Shown one piece after another: positions 26,631-37,939 of a stretch of DNA of 64,000 bases. The DNA lies in assembly GCF_907164575.1 (NCBI RefSeq), contig NZ_CAJQYY010000025.1:1-64000 (forward strand), in the 5' to 3' direction. Origin of the DNA: Paraburkholderia gardini (GTDB lineage Bacteria > Pseudomonadota > Gammaproteobacteria > Burkholderiales > Burkholderiaceae). The translations under genes and the position numbers were made by a program. The notes beneath the pieces are model-generated. The model searched no databases and was not told where the DNA came from. It worked only from the letters and a program-made list of their open reading frames with translations. How positions within the stretch are numbered: position 1 is the stretch's first letter; every line of letters starts with the position of its first letter.

Positions 26631-28529
26631 ATGTACGACTTGCTGAAAACCATCGACGACCCGGCAGCCCTGCGCCGCCTCGATCGCCGCCAATTGCAAC
26701 CGCTCGCGGACGAGTTGCGTGCCTTCGTGCTCGACAGCGTCTCGCAGACGGGCGGCCACCTGTCGTCCAATCTCGGGACGGTCGAACTGACAATCGCGCT
26801 GCATTACGTATTCGACACGCCGCGCGACCGCATCGTCTGGGACGTCGGCCATCAAACGTATCCGCACAAGATCCTGACGGGTCGCCGCGACCAGATGCAT
26901 TCGCTGCGTCAGCAGGGCGGCATTTCGGGTTTCCCGAAGCGCGACGAGTCAGAATACGACACGTTCGGCACGGCGCATTCCAGCACGTCGATTTCGGCTG
27001 CGCTCGGCATGGCGATCGCGAGCAAGCTGAAGGGTGAAAACCGCACGGGCATCGCCGTGATCGGCGACGGCGCGATGACGGCCGGCATGGCGTTCGAGGC
27101 GATGAACAATGCGGGCGTCGAGGACGACGTGCCGCTGCTCGTCATCCTGAACGACAACGACATGTCGATTTCGCCGCCGGTCGGCGCGCTGAACCGCCAT
27201 CTGGCGCGTCTGATGTCGGGCCGCTTCTACGCGGCCGCACGTGCGGGCGTCGAACGTGTGCTGCGGGTCGCGCCGCCGATGCTCGATCTCGCCCGCAAGC
27301 TCGAGGAACACGCGAAGGGCATGATCGTGCCGGCGACGCTCTTCGAGGAATTCGGTTTCAACTACATCGGCCCGATCGACGGTCACGATCTCGATTCGCT
27401 GATCCCGACGCTGCAGAACATCAAGGAACTGCGCGGCCCGCAATTCCTGCACGTCGTGACGAAGAAAGGCCAGGGCTACAAGCTCGCCGAAGCGGATCCG
27501 GTGCTGTATCACGGCCCGGGCAAGTTCAATCCGGCGGAGGGCATCAAGCCGTCCGCCACGCCCGCGAAAAAGACCTACACGCAGGTCTTCGGCGAGTGGC
27601 TGTGCGATGCGGCCGAACTCGATGCGCGCGTCGTCGGCATCACGCCGGCCATGCGCGAAGGCTCGGGCATGGTGGAGTTCGAGAAGCGCTTCCCGGATCG
27701 TTATTTCGACGTCGGCATCGCGGAACAGCATGCAGTGACGTTCGCGGGCGGTCTGGCCGCTGACGGCATGAAGCCGGTCGTCGCGATCTATTCGACGTTC
27801 CTCCAGCGCGCGTACGACCAGCTGATCCACGATGTCGCGCTGCAGAACCTGCCGGTGGTGTTCGCGATCGATCGCGCGGGTCTCGTCGGCGCCGATGGCG
27901 CGACGCACGCGGGCGCGTACGACCTCGCGTTCATGCGCTGCATTCCGAACATGACGGTGATGGCGGCCTCGGACGAAAACGAATGCCGGCAGATGCTGTA
28001 CACGGCGCTGCAACAGCCGAATCCGACGGCCGTGCGTTATCCGCGCGGCGCGGGCACGGGCGTGGCGACGATCAAACAGATGGCGGCGATTCCGCTCGGC
28101 AAGGGCGAAATTCGTCGCGAGACGTCGCAGCCGGCGGGCAAGCGCATTGCGATTCTGGCGTTCGGCACGATGGTCGCGCCTTCGCTCGCGGCTGCCGAAC
28201 AGATCGACGCCACCGTCGCGAACATGCGCTTCGTGAAGCCGCTCGACGCCGAACTGGTTCGCAAGCTCGCCGAAACGCACGATGCCATCGTCACGGTCGA
28301 GGAAGGCTGTGTGATGGGCGGCGCGGGTTCGGCCTGCGTGGAAGCCCTCCTGGAGAGCGGGGTTATCAGGCCCGTTCTACAATTGGGCCTGCCTGACCGT
28401 TTCATCGACCACGGCGATCCGGCGAAGCTCCTGTCACAATGCGGTCTGGACGCCGCGGGCATCGCGAAATCGATCCGTGAACGCTTCCTGGATCACGCTG
28501 CCGGCAAGTCGGTTAAACGCGTCGCGTGA
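26631..28529 (+). CDS. dxs: 1-deoxy-D-xylulose-5-phosphate synthase
   Basis: A 632-aa thiamine-diphosphate enzyme that condenses pyruvate and glyceraldehyde 3-phosphate as the first MEP-pathway step. The N-terminal catalytic domain has DVGHQTYPHKILTGR and the ThDP motif GDGAMTAGMAFEAMNNAG; the central pyrimidine domain has DVGIAEQHAVTFAGG; the C-terminal transketolase domain has VTVEEGCVMGGAGSA. The ATG at 26631 yields MYDLLKTIDDP, the standard N-terminus. It follows ispA by about 90 bp. Confidence 0.97.
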   Translation: MYDLLKTIDDPAALRRLDRRQLQPLADELRAFVLDSVSQTGGHLSSNLGTVELTIALHYVFDTPRDRIVWDVGHQTYPHKILTGRRDQMHSLRQQGGISGFPKRDESEYDTFGTAHSSTSISAALGMAIASKLKGENRTGIAVIGDGAMTAGMAFEAMNNAGVEDDVPLLVILNDNDMSISPPVGALNRHLARLMSGRFYAAARAGVERVLRVAPPMLDLARKLEEHAKGMIVPATLFEEFGFNYIGPIDGHDLDSLIPTLQNIKELRGPQFLHVVTKKGQGYKLAEADPVLYHGPGKFNPAEGIKPSATPAKKTYTQVFGEWLCDAAELDARVVGITPAMREGSGMVEFEKRFPDRYFDVGIAEQHAVTFAGGLAADGMKPVVAIYSTFLQRAYDQLIHDVALQNLPVVFAIDRAGLVGADGATHAGAYDLAFMRCIPNMTVMAASDENECRQMLYTALQQPNPTAVRYPRGAGTGVATIKQMAAIPLGKGEIRRETSQPAGKRIAILAFGTMVAPSLAAAEQIDATVANMRFVKPLDAELVRKLAETHDAIVTVEEGCVMGGAGSACVEALLESGVIRPVLQLGLPDRFIDHGDPAKLLSQCGLDAAGIAKSIRERFLDHAAGKSVKRVA

Positions 28530-28663
28530 TGCCGCGGCCGTCCTGAGACGGCAATTTCTCTTCAGACGAACCGGCGGGCCGCGTGGCCCGTCGCGCAGCG
28601 TCGGCGGCATGCCGGCGTATGCGGTTGCGCGAATCGACACGCGCAGCCAGCGAGGACAACAAC

Positions 28664-29473
28664 ATGAACCAGATGAATCCCGCTTTCGTGATGCCCGACG
28701 TGCAGAGCACCGTCGATACACGCCAGATCGCGATCCAGCGCGTGGGTGTGAAGGCGGTACGTCATCCGCTCACCGTGCGCACGCCGCGCGGCGACGCCCA
28801 GCCGACGATCGGCACGTGGAGCCTCGACGTTCATCTGCCCGCCGAAGTAAAGGGCACGCACATGTCGCGCTTCGTCGCGCTGCTCGAAGAGAACAGGGCG
28901 CCGCTCGATACGGCCACGTTCCGCGCGATGCTGACGGCGATGCTGGAAAAACTCGAAGCCGAAGCCGGGCGTATCGAGGTGTCGTTTCCGTACTTCGTGA
29001 ACAAGATCGCGCCTGTTTCCGGTGTCGAAAGCCTGCTCGATTACGATGTGACGCTGACTGGCGACACGCGCGATGGCGCGACGCGTCTGTTCCTGAAGGT
29101 GCTGGTGCCGGTTACGAGCCTGTGCCCGTGCTCGAAGAAAATCTCGCAGTACGGCGCGCATAACCAGCGCTCGCACGTGACGATCAACGTCGAGCTCGCG
29201 GACGACGTGCCGGTGGAAGACCTGATCCGTATCGCCGAAGAAGAAGCGTCGTGCGAGCTGTGGGGCCTGCTGAAGCGCCCCGACGAGAAGTTCGTGACCG
29301 AGCGTGCCTACGAGAACCCGAAGTTCGTCGAGGACCTGGTGCGCGATGTGGCGCAGCGTCTGAACGCGGATTCGCGGATCGTCGCGTATGTGCTCGAAGC
29401 CGAGAACTTCGAGTCGATCCACAATCACAGCGCGTACGCGTTGATCGAGAACGACAAGCGCACCGCGCGATAA
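28664..29473 (+). CDS. folE2: GTP cyclohydrolase FolE2 (type IB)
   Basis: A 269-aa GCYH-IB enzyme converting GTP to 7,8-dihydroneopterin triphosphate for folate and queuosine precursors. The catalytic Cys lies in TSLCPCSKKISQYGAHNQRS near residue 150. The ATG at 28664 (MNQMNPAFVMPDVQSTVD) is the standard N-terminus. It lies about 130 bp downstream of dxs and ends at a perfect hairpin shared with convergent tsaD. Confidence 0.95.
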   Translation: MNQMNPAFVMPDVQSTVDTRQIAIQRVGVKAVRHPLTVRTPRGDAQPTIGTWSLDVHLPAEVKGTHMSRFVALLEENRAPLDTATFRAMLTAMLEKLEAEAGRIEVSFPYFVNKIAPVSGVESLLDYDVTLTGDTRDGATRLFLKVLVPVTSLCPCSKKISQYGAHNQRSHVTINVELADDVPVEDLIRIAEEEASCELWGLLKRPDEKFVTERAYENPKFVEDLVRDVAQRLNADSRIVAYVLEAENFESIHNHSAYALIENDKRTAR

Positions 29474-29498
29474 GGATTGCGCCTGCGTTGAATGACAG

Positions 29499-29520
29499 AA
29501 CGGCCGCTGATGCGGCCGTT
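29499..29520. terminator. Bidirectional terminator between folE2 and tsaD
   Basis: A perfect 9-bp stem AACGGCCGC / GCGGCCGTT with a TGAT loop sits between the convergent folE2 and tsaD genes. Confidence 0.75.
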
Positions 29521-29557
29521 ACTGTTTGTGATGTCGGTCCGGTCGTAAGCTTCGATG

Positions 29558-30583
29558 CTAGCGGGCCAGCGACGACAGATCCCATCGCGGCTTCACCGTG
29601 AACGCGTAATCCTTGCCTGCCTGCTCCGGCCAGCGCTGCAGACGCAGCGCGCCCGCGAGCGCAATCATCGCGCCGTTATCCGTGCATAGCGCGAGATCGG
29701 GATAGTGCACTTCGAAGCCGCGCTTTTGCGCGGCACCTGAAAGTGCCTCGCGCAACTGCCGGTTCGCGCCGACGCCGCCTGCCACGACCAGCCGCTTGAG
29801 CTTCGTCTGCCTGAGCGCCGCCAGTGATTTCGCCGCGAGCACGTCGACGGCCGCATCGACAAATCCGCGCGCGAGGTCCGCTTTCGCCTGCTCGCAGACG
29901 TTGCCGCCGAGCTTTTTCGTCTGTGTCAGCACTGCGGTTTTCAGGCCGCTGAAACTGAAATCGAGGTCGCCGGAATGCAGCATCGGGCGTGGCAGCGTGA
30001 CCGCCCCCGGCGTGCCGAACTCCGCCATCCGCGACACTTCCGGGCCGCCCGGATACCCGAGGCCGAGCAGTTTCGCCGTTTTGTCGAAGGCTTCGCCGGC
30101 GGCATCGTCGAGCGTCTCGCCAAGCGTTTCGTATTCGCCGACGTCGGTCACGCGCATCAGCTGCGTATGTCCGCCCGACACCAGCAGCGCGACGAACGGA
30201 AACGGCGGCGGCGCGTCGACCAGCAGCGGCGAGAGCAGGTGCCCCTCGAGATGGTGGATGCCGATCGTCGGACGGTCCCACGCCATCGCGAGCGCGTTGG
30301 CGATGCTCGCGCCGACAAGCAGCGCGCCGGCGAGCCCCGGCCCCTGTGTATACGCGATCGCGTCGATTTCGGTGCGCGCCGTGCCGGCCCGTTCGAGGAC
30401 CTCTTCGAGCAGCGGCAGCGCGCGGCGGATGTGGTCGCGCGAGGCCAGTTCCGGCACCACGCCGCCGTATTCGCGATGCATTGCGATCTGCGAGTGCAGC
30501 GCGTGCGCGAGCAGGCCGCGCTCTGTGTCATAGAGCGCGAGACCGGTTTCGTCGCAGGAGCTTTCGATGCCGAGAACGAGCAT
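29558..30583 (-). CDS. tsaD: tRNA N6-threonylcarbamoyladenosine transferase TsaD
   Basis: A 341-aa Kae1/TsaD protein that transfers the threonylcarbamoyl group to A37 of ANN-decoding tRNAs. The start MLVLGIESSCDETG at 30583 is canonical; a longer frame adds unlikely sequence. Metal-binding His residues occur in HHLEGHLLSP near residue 112, the ATP-site motif is SGGHTQLM near 137, and the C-terminal Asp site is TDNGAMIALAG near 305. Divergent from the flavoprotein gene. Confidence 0.96.
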   Translation of the reverse strand: MLVLGIESSCDETGLALYDTERGLLAHALHSQIAMHREYGGVVPELASRDHIRRALPLLEEVLERAGTARTEIDAIAYTQGPGLAGALLVGASIANALAMAWDRPTIGIHHLEGHLLSPLLVDAPPPFPFVALLVSGGHTQLMRVTDVGEYETLGETLDDAAGEAFDKTAKLLGLGYPGGPEVSRMAEFGTPGAVTLPRPMLHSGDLDFSFSGLKTAVLTQTKKLGGNVCEQAKADLARGFVDAAVDVLAAKSLAALRQTKLKRLVVAGGVGANRQLREALSGAAQKRGFEVHYPDLALCTDNGAMIALAGALRLQRWPEQAGKDYAFTVKPRWDLSSLAR

Positions 30584-30693
30584 GATTTTGGGGGGCTGGA
30601 CGGGCGCCGCGAAGGCGGCCGAAACCGTAAGGGGAGCCTGAAAGTATAGCAGTGGCGGCAGGGGAGCGAAGGGCGGCAGGTACAATGCGCGCC

Positions 30694-31911
30694 ATGGAAT
30701 CCTTCGATATTGCGGTCATCGGCGCGGGCGCGGCGGGCATGATGTGCGCGGCGGTGGCCGGGCAACTCGGCCGGCGTGTGGTGCTGATCGACCACGCGCC
30801 GCGCCTCGCGGAAAAAATCCGCATTTCTGGCGGCGGCCGCTGCAATTTCACGAACCTGTACGCCGGGCCGGGCAATTACCTGTCGGCGAATCCGCATTTC
30901 TGCCGCTCGGCGCTTGCGCGCTACACGCCGCGCGATTTCATGGCGCTTCTCAAGCGCCATCGCGTCACGTGGCACGAGAAGCACAAGGGCCAGCTCTTCT
31001 GCGACCAGTCGAGCGAAGCGGTCATCGATGTACTCAAGCACGAATGCGACGCCGGCAATGTCGCGTGGCGCCGTCCGCTCGCCGTCGAGCAGGTGCGACA
31101 CGACGCCGCCAGCGGTTTCACGCTCGACACCCACGCCGGGCCGATCCAGACGCGTGCCGTCGTGGTGGCGACCGGCGGGTTGTCGATTCCGAAAATCGGT
31201 GCGACTGACTTTGCCTACCGCCTCGCGAAGCAGTTCGGCCACAAGCTGATCGATACACGCCCGGCGCTCGTGCCGCTGACGTTCGCCGCTGACGACTGGG
31301 TGCCGTTTTCGGCGCTATCGGGCGTTTCGCTGGAAGTCCAGCTGACGACCGGCGGCAAAAAGACAGGAGGTGAGTTCGTCGAAGATCTGCTGCTCACCCA
31401 TCGCGGGCTGTCCGGGCCGGGGGTCCTGCAGATTTCGAGTTACTGGCAACCGGGTGAGCCGATCCACCTGAACCTGCTTCCAGACCGTGACGCCACGACG
31501 GCGCTTCTGGAGGCCAAGACCGGCACGAAGCGGCAGATCGCGAACCTGCTCGCCGAGTGGGTGCCGACGCGTCTCGCGCACGTGTGGCTGGAAACGCACG
31601 CGATTCCAGCTGAGGCGCGCGTTGCCGATCTGCCGGACAGGACGCTGCGCCGGATCGGTGAGGCGCTTTCGCGCTGGACGCTCACTCCGAATGGCACCGA
31701 AGGCTATCGCAAGGCTGAAGTCACCCGCGGCGGTATCGACACGCGCGAACTGTCCTCTTCGACGATGATGAGCGCGCGTGTGCCCGGGTTGTACTTCATC
31801 GGCGAGGCCGTCGACGTCACGGGCTGGCTCGGCGGCTACAACTTCCAGTGGGCGTGGGCGTCGGGTGTTGCGGCAGGTCAGGCGGCCGCGGAGCAGGTTT
31901 TGGGGGCTTGA
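30694..31911 (+). CDS. HI0933-family NAD(P)/FAD-dependent flavoprotein
   Basis: A 405-aa HI0933/YhiN-type flavoprotein of unknown substrate. It has the N-terminal dinucleotide motif GAGAAGMMCA, the family signature GGGRCNFTN near residue 47, the middle GGLSIPKIGATDFAY and the C-terminal ARVPGLYFIGEAVDVTGWLGGYNFQWAWASG. An ATG three codons upstream (30685) is also possible, but 30694 gives the compact N-terminus MESFDIAVIG. It is divergent from tsaD. Confidence 0.88.
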   Translation: MESFDIAVIGAGAAGMMCAAVAGQLGRRVVLIDHAPRLAEKIRISGGGRCNFTNLYAGPGNYLSANPHFCRSALARYTPRDFMALLKRHRVTWHEKHKGQLFCDQSSEAVIDVLKHECDAGNVAWRRPLAVEQVRHDAASGFTLDTHAGPIQTRAVVVATGGLSIPKIGATDFAYRLAKQFGHKLIDTRPALVPLTFAADDWVPFSALSGVSLEVQLTTGGKKTGGEFVEDLLLTHRGLSGPGVLQISSYWQPGEPIHLNLLPDRDATTALLEAKTGTKRQIANLLAEWVPTRLAHVWLETHAIPAEARVADLPDRTLRRIGEALSRWTLTPNGTEGYRKAEVTRGGIDTRELSSSTMMSARVPGLYFIGEAVDVTGWLGGYNFQWAWASGVAAGQAAAEQVLGA

Positions 31912-31941
31912 CGGCGCGGTGTCTTTGTGCGAAACGTCTGC

Positions 31942-31947
31942 TATAAT
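31942..31947 (+). promoter_or_regulatory. TATAAT -10 element upstream of rpsU
   Basis: A perfect TATAAT lies 33 bp before the rpsU ATG in a locally AT-rich stretch. A convincing -35 at standard spacing is not seen. Confidence 0.5.
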
Positions 31948-31979
31948 TTCAAACCTTTGCAAAGCTCCGTTATTGAAAA

Positions 31980-32192
31980 ATGACGACTATCCGCGTAAAA
32001 GATAACGAGCCCTTCGAAGTCGCCATGCGCCGCTTCAAGCGCACGATCGAGAAGAACGGCCTCCTGACCGAACTTCGCGCGCGCGAGTTTTACGAAAAGC
32101 CAACGGCAGAGCGCAAGCGCATGAAGGCGTCCGCGGTCAAACGGCACTTCAAACGTCTGCGCAGCCAGATGCTGCCCAAAAAGCTTTACTGA
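31980..32192 (+). CDS. rpsU: 30S ribosomal protein S21
   Basis: A 70-aa bS21 protein with the characteristic MTTIRVKDNEPFEVAMRRFKR start and a basic C-terminal half. It heads the macromolecular synthesis block rpsU-yqeY-dnaG-rpoD and is followed by an intrinsic terminator, so it can also be transcribed alone. The region before its ATG lacks a strong Shine-Dalgarno sequence (ATTGAAAA). Confidence 0.97.
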   Translation: MTTIRVKDNEPFEVAMRRFKRTIEKNGLLTELRAREFYEKPTAERKRMKASAVKRHFKRLRSQMLPKKLY

Positions 32193-32330
32193 TTCCCTGT
32201 TCGCCGCAGTCGCTTTGAGCTCAGTGGCGGGCAACCGGTGATGGCATCCAGTCGATGTCGTCGCGAGCGGAAAAAACCCAGGCCGCGAGGCCGCACCGGT
32301 GAGGCCGCATCCATTACGCGAATTCGCGAC

Positions 32331-32365
32331 AACCCGCTTGAGGAAGGTGTCCCAAGCGGGTTTTT
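32331..32365 (+). terminator. Intrinsic terminator after rpsU
   Basis: A 10-bp stem AACCCGCTTG / CAAGCGGGTT with a 12-nt loop is followed directly by a T-run. Confidence 0.85.
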
Positions 32366-32446
32366 GTCTTGACGCATGCGTCTTGCCGGACCGTTTTCAG
32401 GGCTTGTTCATCAGGCTTGTTTAAATCCAACGCATTCAGGTGAGTG

Positions 32447-32893
32447 ATGAGTCTCAAGGACCAGATCAACGACGACATGAAAGCCGCCATGCGGGCGCGC
32501 GAGACCGAGCGTCTCGGCACGATCCGCCTGCTGCTTGCCGCGATCAAGCAGCGCGAAGTCGACGAGCGCATAACGCTCGACGATACGGCGATCACGGTCG
32601 TAATCGACAAGATGATCAAGCAGCGCAAGGACTCGATCAGCCAGTTCGAAGCGGCTGGGCGTACCGACCTCGTCGACAAGGAAGCGGCCGAACTCACGGT
32701 GCTGGCCGCCTACATGCCGCAGCAATTGTCTGATGCTGAAGTCGCCGCTGAAGTACAGGCCGCGGTCGCGCAGACGGGCGCCGCCGGCCCGCAGGACATG
32801 GGCAAGGTGATGGGCGTGCTCAAGCCGAAGCTCGCTGGCCGCGCGGACATGACGGCCGTGTCCGGGCTTGTCAAGGCAGCACTCGCGAAGTAA
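32447..32893 (+). CDS. yqeY: GatB/YqeY domain-containing protein
   Basis: A 148-aa GatB/YqeY-domain protein (MSLKDQINDDMKAAMRARE.., ending in the GatB-type helical domain with QDMGKVMGVLKPKLAGRADM). The domain is found at the C-terminus of GatB where it contacts tRNA; the stand-alone protein has no settled function. AGGTGAG precedes the ATG at 32447. It is conserved between rpsU and dnaG in Burkholderia. Confidence 0.93.
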   Translation: MSLKDQINDDMKAAMRARETERLGTIRLLLAAIKQREVDERITLDDTAITVVIDKMIKQRKDSISQFEAAGRTDLVDKEAAELTVLAAYMPQQLSDAEVAAEVQAAVAQTGAAGPQDMGKVMGVLKPKLAGRADMTAVSGLVKAALAK

Positions 32894-32968
32894 TACCCCG
32901 TTCGTACCCCGGCAAGCCGCGCCGGCTTGCCGCCGGACTTTCATGTCATTCGAGGCCGCCTTTCCACT

Positions 32969-34840
32969 GTGATTCCACACGCGTTCCTGCAGGATCTGCT
33001 GAACCGCGTCGATATCGTCGACGTGGTCGGTCGTTTCGTGCAGTTGAAGAAGGGCGGCGCGAATTTCATGGGACTGTGCCCGTTTCACAACGAAAAGAGT
33101 CCTTCGTTTACCGTTAGCCCGACTAAGCAGTTTTATCACTGCTTCGGTTGCGGTGCGCACGGCACTGCGATCGGCTTCCTGATCGAGCATGCCGGGCTGA
33201 CGTTCCCGGAGGCGGTGAACGAGCTGGCGCAATCGGTTGGCCTCACGGTGCCGCAGGAACCATCGCCGATGCGCGGCGGAGGCGGCGGTGGTGAAGGTTA
33301 TGCGCCGGCGGTGTCGAAAGCCGTCACCATCGCGCTGTCCGACGTGATGCAGGTCGCGTGCGACTTTTACCGCAAGCAGCTGCGTGGCGCGCCCAACGCC
33401 ATTCAATACCTGAAAAAGCGCGGCCTGACCGGCGAAATCGCGGCCCGTTTCGGGCTCGGCTACGCGCCGGAAGGCTGGCAGAACCTCGAATCGGCGTTCC
33501 CCGATTACCGGGACGATTCGCTCGTCGAGTCCGGGCTCGTGATCGTCAGCGAAAAGGCCGATGCACAGGGTCAGAACCGCCGTTATGACCGCTTTCGCGA
33601 GCGGATCATGTTCCCGATCCGCAACGTCAAGGGGCAGGTGATCGGCTTTGGCGGCCGCGTGCTGGACAGTGGCGAGCCCAAATATTTGAATTCGCCGGAA
33701 ACGCCTCTATTTAACAAGGGCAGCGAGCTGTACGGCCTCTTTGAGGCGCGCCTCGCCATCCGCGAGCAACAGTACGTGCTGGTGGTCGAAGGGTATATGG
33801 ATGTCGTCGCGCTGGCGCAGCTGGGATTCCAGAACGCGGTTGCGACCCTCGGAACGGCATGTACGCCGGTGCATGTGCAGAAACTGATGCGCCAGACGGA
33901 TACGGTGATCTTCAGCTTCGACGGCGATTCAGCCGGCCGCCGCGCCGCGCGGCGCGCGCTGGACGCCTGCTTGCCGCACGCGGCCGACAACCGCACGATC
34001 CGCTTCCTGTTCCTGCCGGCGGAGCACGATCCGGACAGCTATGTGCGCGAGTTCGGCACCGAGGGTTTCTCGGAGCAGGTTGCCCGGGCGATGCCGCTGT
34101 CGCAGTTCATGCTGAACGAAGTGCTGACCGGCAAGGAGCTGGATCAGCCGGAAGGCAAGGCGCGTGCGCTCTTCGACGCCAAGCCGCTGTTACAGGCGCT
34201 GCCGGCGAACGCGCTGCGCGCCCAGATCATGCATATGTTCGCCGACCGGCTCGACGTGCCGTTCGACGAAGTGGCCGCGCTCTGCGAGGTCGATGCGCGG
34301 ATTGCCGCGGCGTCGCGCGCCGCGCCGCCGCGCAAGGATCGTCGTAGCGTGACCGGAATCGAACAGCGGGCGCTGCGCAATCTGGTGATGCACCCGCGCA
34401 TTGTCGCGGTGCTGGACGAAGACGCTGAGCAGGCGCTGCTGACGGTGACGCGTCACGGCGAACTGTTCGAAGAGGTGACGACCCATGCGCGTGCGCTGGG
34501 CGAATCGGCCGAGTTTCAGTTGCTGTCGGATCTGCTCAGAAACAGCGCCAATGCCCCGACTTTCGAAGAAATTTTCCGCGAAATTCTGGACTATGATGAA
34601 AACGTGCGTGACCTGCTGCTGAAGAATCCTGAGGACGAAACGGTCGCTGAGGAACGTCGCGAGCAGGAGCGGATTGTCGGCGAGGAACTGAAGGCGGCGA
34701 TCTTCAGGATGAGCTATGACGCGTACAGCGCGCGGCTCGACCAGTTGTCGCGGCAGTCGCGACATACGCCGGAAGAGCTGGCTGAATACACCGATCTGAA
34801 CCGGAAGCGGGCGGACATGAAACGTCAGCTCGGGCTCTAA
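32969..34840 (+). CDS. dnaG: DNA primase
   Basis: A 623-aa primase for Okazaki fragment priming. The GTG at 32969 is preferred because it gives the canonical MIPHAFLQDLLNRVDIVDVVG. The CHC2 zinc ribbon is CPFHNEKSPSF..HCFGCGAHG (residues 39-65), the RNA-polymerase basic core follows, and the TOPRIM residues are in VVEGYMDVVAL and FSFDGDSAGRRAARRAL. A DnaB-interacting C-terminal helical domain ends the protein. A Gly-rich linker (GGGGGGEG) lies near residue 105. Confidence 0.97.
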   Translation: MIPHAFLQDLLNRVDIVDVVGRFVQLKKGGANFMGLCPFHNEKSPSFTVSPTKQFYHCFGCGAHGTAIGFLIEHAGLTFPEAVNELAQSVGLTVPQEPSPMRGGGGGGEGYAPAVSKAVTIALSDVMQVACDFYRKQLRGAPNAIQYLKKRGLTGEIAARFGLGYAPEGWQNLESAFPDYRDDSLVESGLVIVSEKADAQGQNRRYDRFRERIMFPIRNVKGQVIGFGGRVLDSGEPKYLNSPETPLFNKGSELYGLFEARLAIREQQYVLVVEGYMDVVALAQLGFQNAVATLGTACTPVHVQKLMRQTDTVIFSFDGDSAGRRAARRALDACLPHAADNRTIRFLFLPAEHDPDSYVREFGTEGFSEQVARAMPLSQFMLNEVLTGKELDQPEGKARALFDAKPLLQALPANALRAQIMHMFADRLDVPFDEVAALCEVDARIAAASRAAPPRKDRRSVTGIEQRALRNLVMHPRIVAVLDEDAEQALLTVTRHGELFEEVTTHARALGESAEFQLLSDLLRNSANAPTFEEIFREILDYDENVRDLLLKNPEDETVAEERREQERIVGEELKAAIFRMSYDAYSARLDQLSRQSRHTPEELAEYTDLNRKRADMKRQLGL

Positions 34841-34865
34841 CGGAGGGTGCTGGAACCTGAGGTGC

Positions 34866-34871
34866 TATAAT
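34866..34871 (+). promoter_or_regulatory. Candidate -10 for rpoD
   Basis: TATAAT lies 64 bp before the rpoD ATG, just after dnaG. No good -35 at 16-18 bp is visible, so it may be weak or activator-dependent. Confidence 0.4.
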
Positions 34872-34934
34872 AAAAGGTTCCCAGCAGTTTGTTTGCAGTT
34901 TTTGTTTGTTTTCCAGGCAAGAGGGCGAATTGCG

Positions 34935-37361
<2,427 letters not shown>

Positions 37362-37387
37362 CCGGAAGCGGCTGGCTGCTGCCGGAG

Positions 37388-37443
37388 AAGGGGTTTCCAG
37401 ATCGTTCTGCGCTACGCAGGGCGGTCCCGGAAGCCCCTTTTTT
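37388..37443 (+). terminator. Intrinsic terminator of rpoD
   Basis: AAGGGGTTTCC pairs with GGAAGCCCCTT (one mismatch) across a structured loop and is followed by a T6 run. Confidence 0.8.
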
Positions 37444-37475
37444 CGTGTACCATGTCGGCCACATCAGCGATCAGG

Positions 37476-37499
37476 CCCGGCTTCAAACCGGGTCTTTTT
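37476..37499 (+). terminator. Second hairpin with T-tract just before the tRNA
   Basis: CCCGG-CTTCAAA-CCGGG followed by TCTTTTTCTT ends 3 nt before the tRNA 5' end. It could insulate the tRNA from rpoD readthrough. Confidence 0.55.
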
Positions 37500-37502
37500 C
37501 TT

Positions 37503-37590
37503 GGGCCGGACGCCGTGCTGGTTGCAGGCAGCGGACTCATAATCCGCCTCCGAAAGGACATCGTCGGTTCGACTCCGACCCGGCCCACCA
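37503..37590 (+). tRNA. Class II-shaped tRNA with CAU anticodon (identity uncertain)
   Basis: An 88-nt cloverleaf can be drawn without mismatches: acceptor GGGCCGG/CCGGCCC (37503-37509 / 37580-37586), 3-bp D stem GCC/GGC, anticodon stem GCGGA/TCCGC with loop CTCATAA (anticodon CAT, 37538-37540), a 15-nt variable arm (37548-37562) with a TCC/GGA mini-stem and GAAA loop, T stem GTCGG/CCGAC with TTCGACT, discriminator A and encoded CCA. The long arm and 3-bp D stem are tRNA-Tyr/Leu/Ser-like, yet the anticodon is that of Met or lysidine-modified Ile2. Positions 8 and 14 read A and U instead of the near-universal U and A. Amino-acid identity cannot be assigned. Confidence 0.85.
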
Positions 37591-37618
37591 AAGGTTTCAG
37601 CGGTTTTTTCAACCGCAG

Positions 37619-37935
37619 TTATGACACAAAGCCAAACATTATCATCTTGGCGTCACCGCTTCGCCTCAAGCTCCGTTTCCCACGGACTTCGTCACCTTGC
37701 CAGTGTCGACAAGTCGCTATACCGGCGGCGCTCAGCTTGTCCCGGGCGAACCATTCGTACATGCGCCGGACGAGCGCCACTTCGGGAGCCGGACCGGGCG
37801 ACATGAGTGTCCGGTCCGGCTGGATGTTCTTGTATTCGTGCCGTTCGGGCTGGCATTTGATATGTCGTTCGCCGTCAACCAGCATGCGACGAAGACCATA
37901 CGTGATCTGGATATGGGCGCTGCGCGGCGCCTCAT
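37619..37935 (-). pseudogene. Large serine recombinase remnant
   Basis: On the minus strand the chain MLVDGERHIKCQPERHEYKNIQPDRTLMSPGPAPEVALVRRMYEWFARDKLSAAGIA follows the pattern of the recombinase (PF07508-type) domain of serine recombinases, where DR..L.PGP..EV..VR..Y..F....S...IA is typical. There is no N-terminal catalytic domain and no DNA-binding C-terminal part, so only a relic of under 100 residues remains. It begins less than 30 bp from the tRNA 3' end, as expected for an old integration event at the tRNA. Confidence 0.55.
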
Positions 37936-37939
37936 GATC

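Noticed and set aside
26949..28280. A 443-codon frame antisense to dxs, and similar long shadows over amn, rpoD and ispA
   Set aside because: Arg/His-rich low-complexity translations typical of antisense frames in GC-rich genes; the sense genes are certain.
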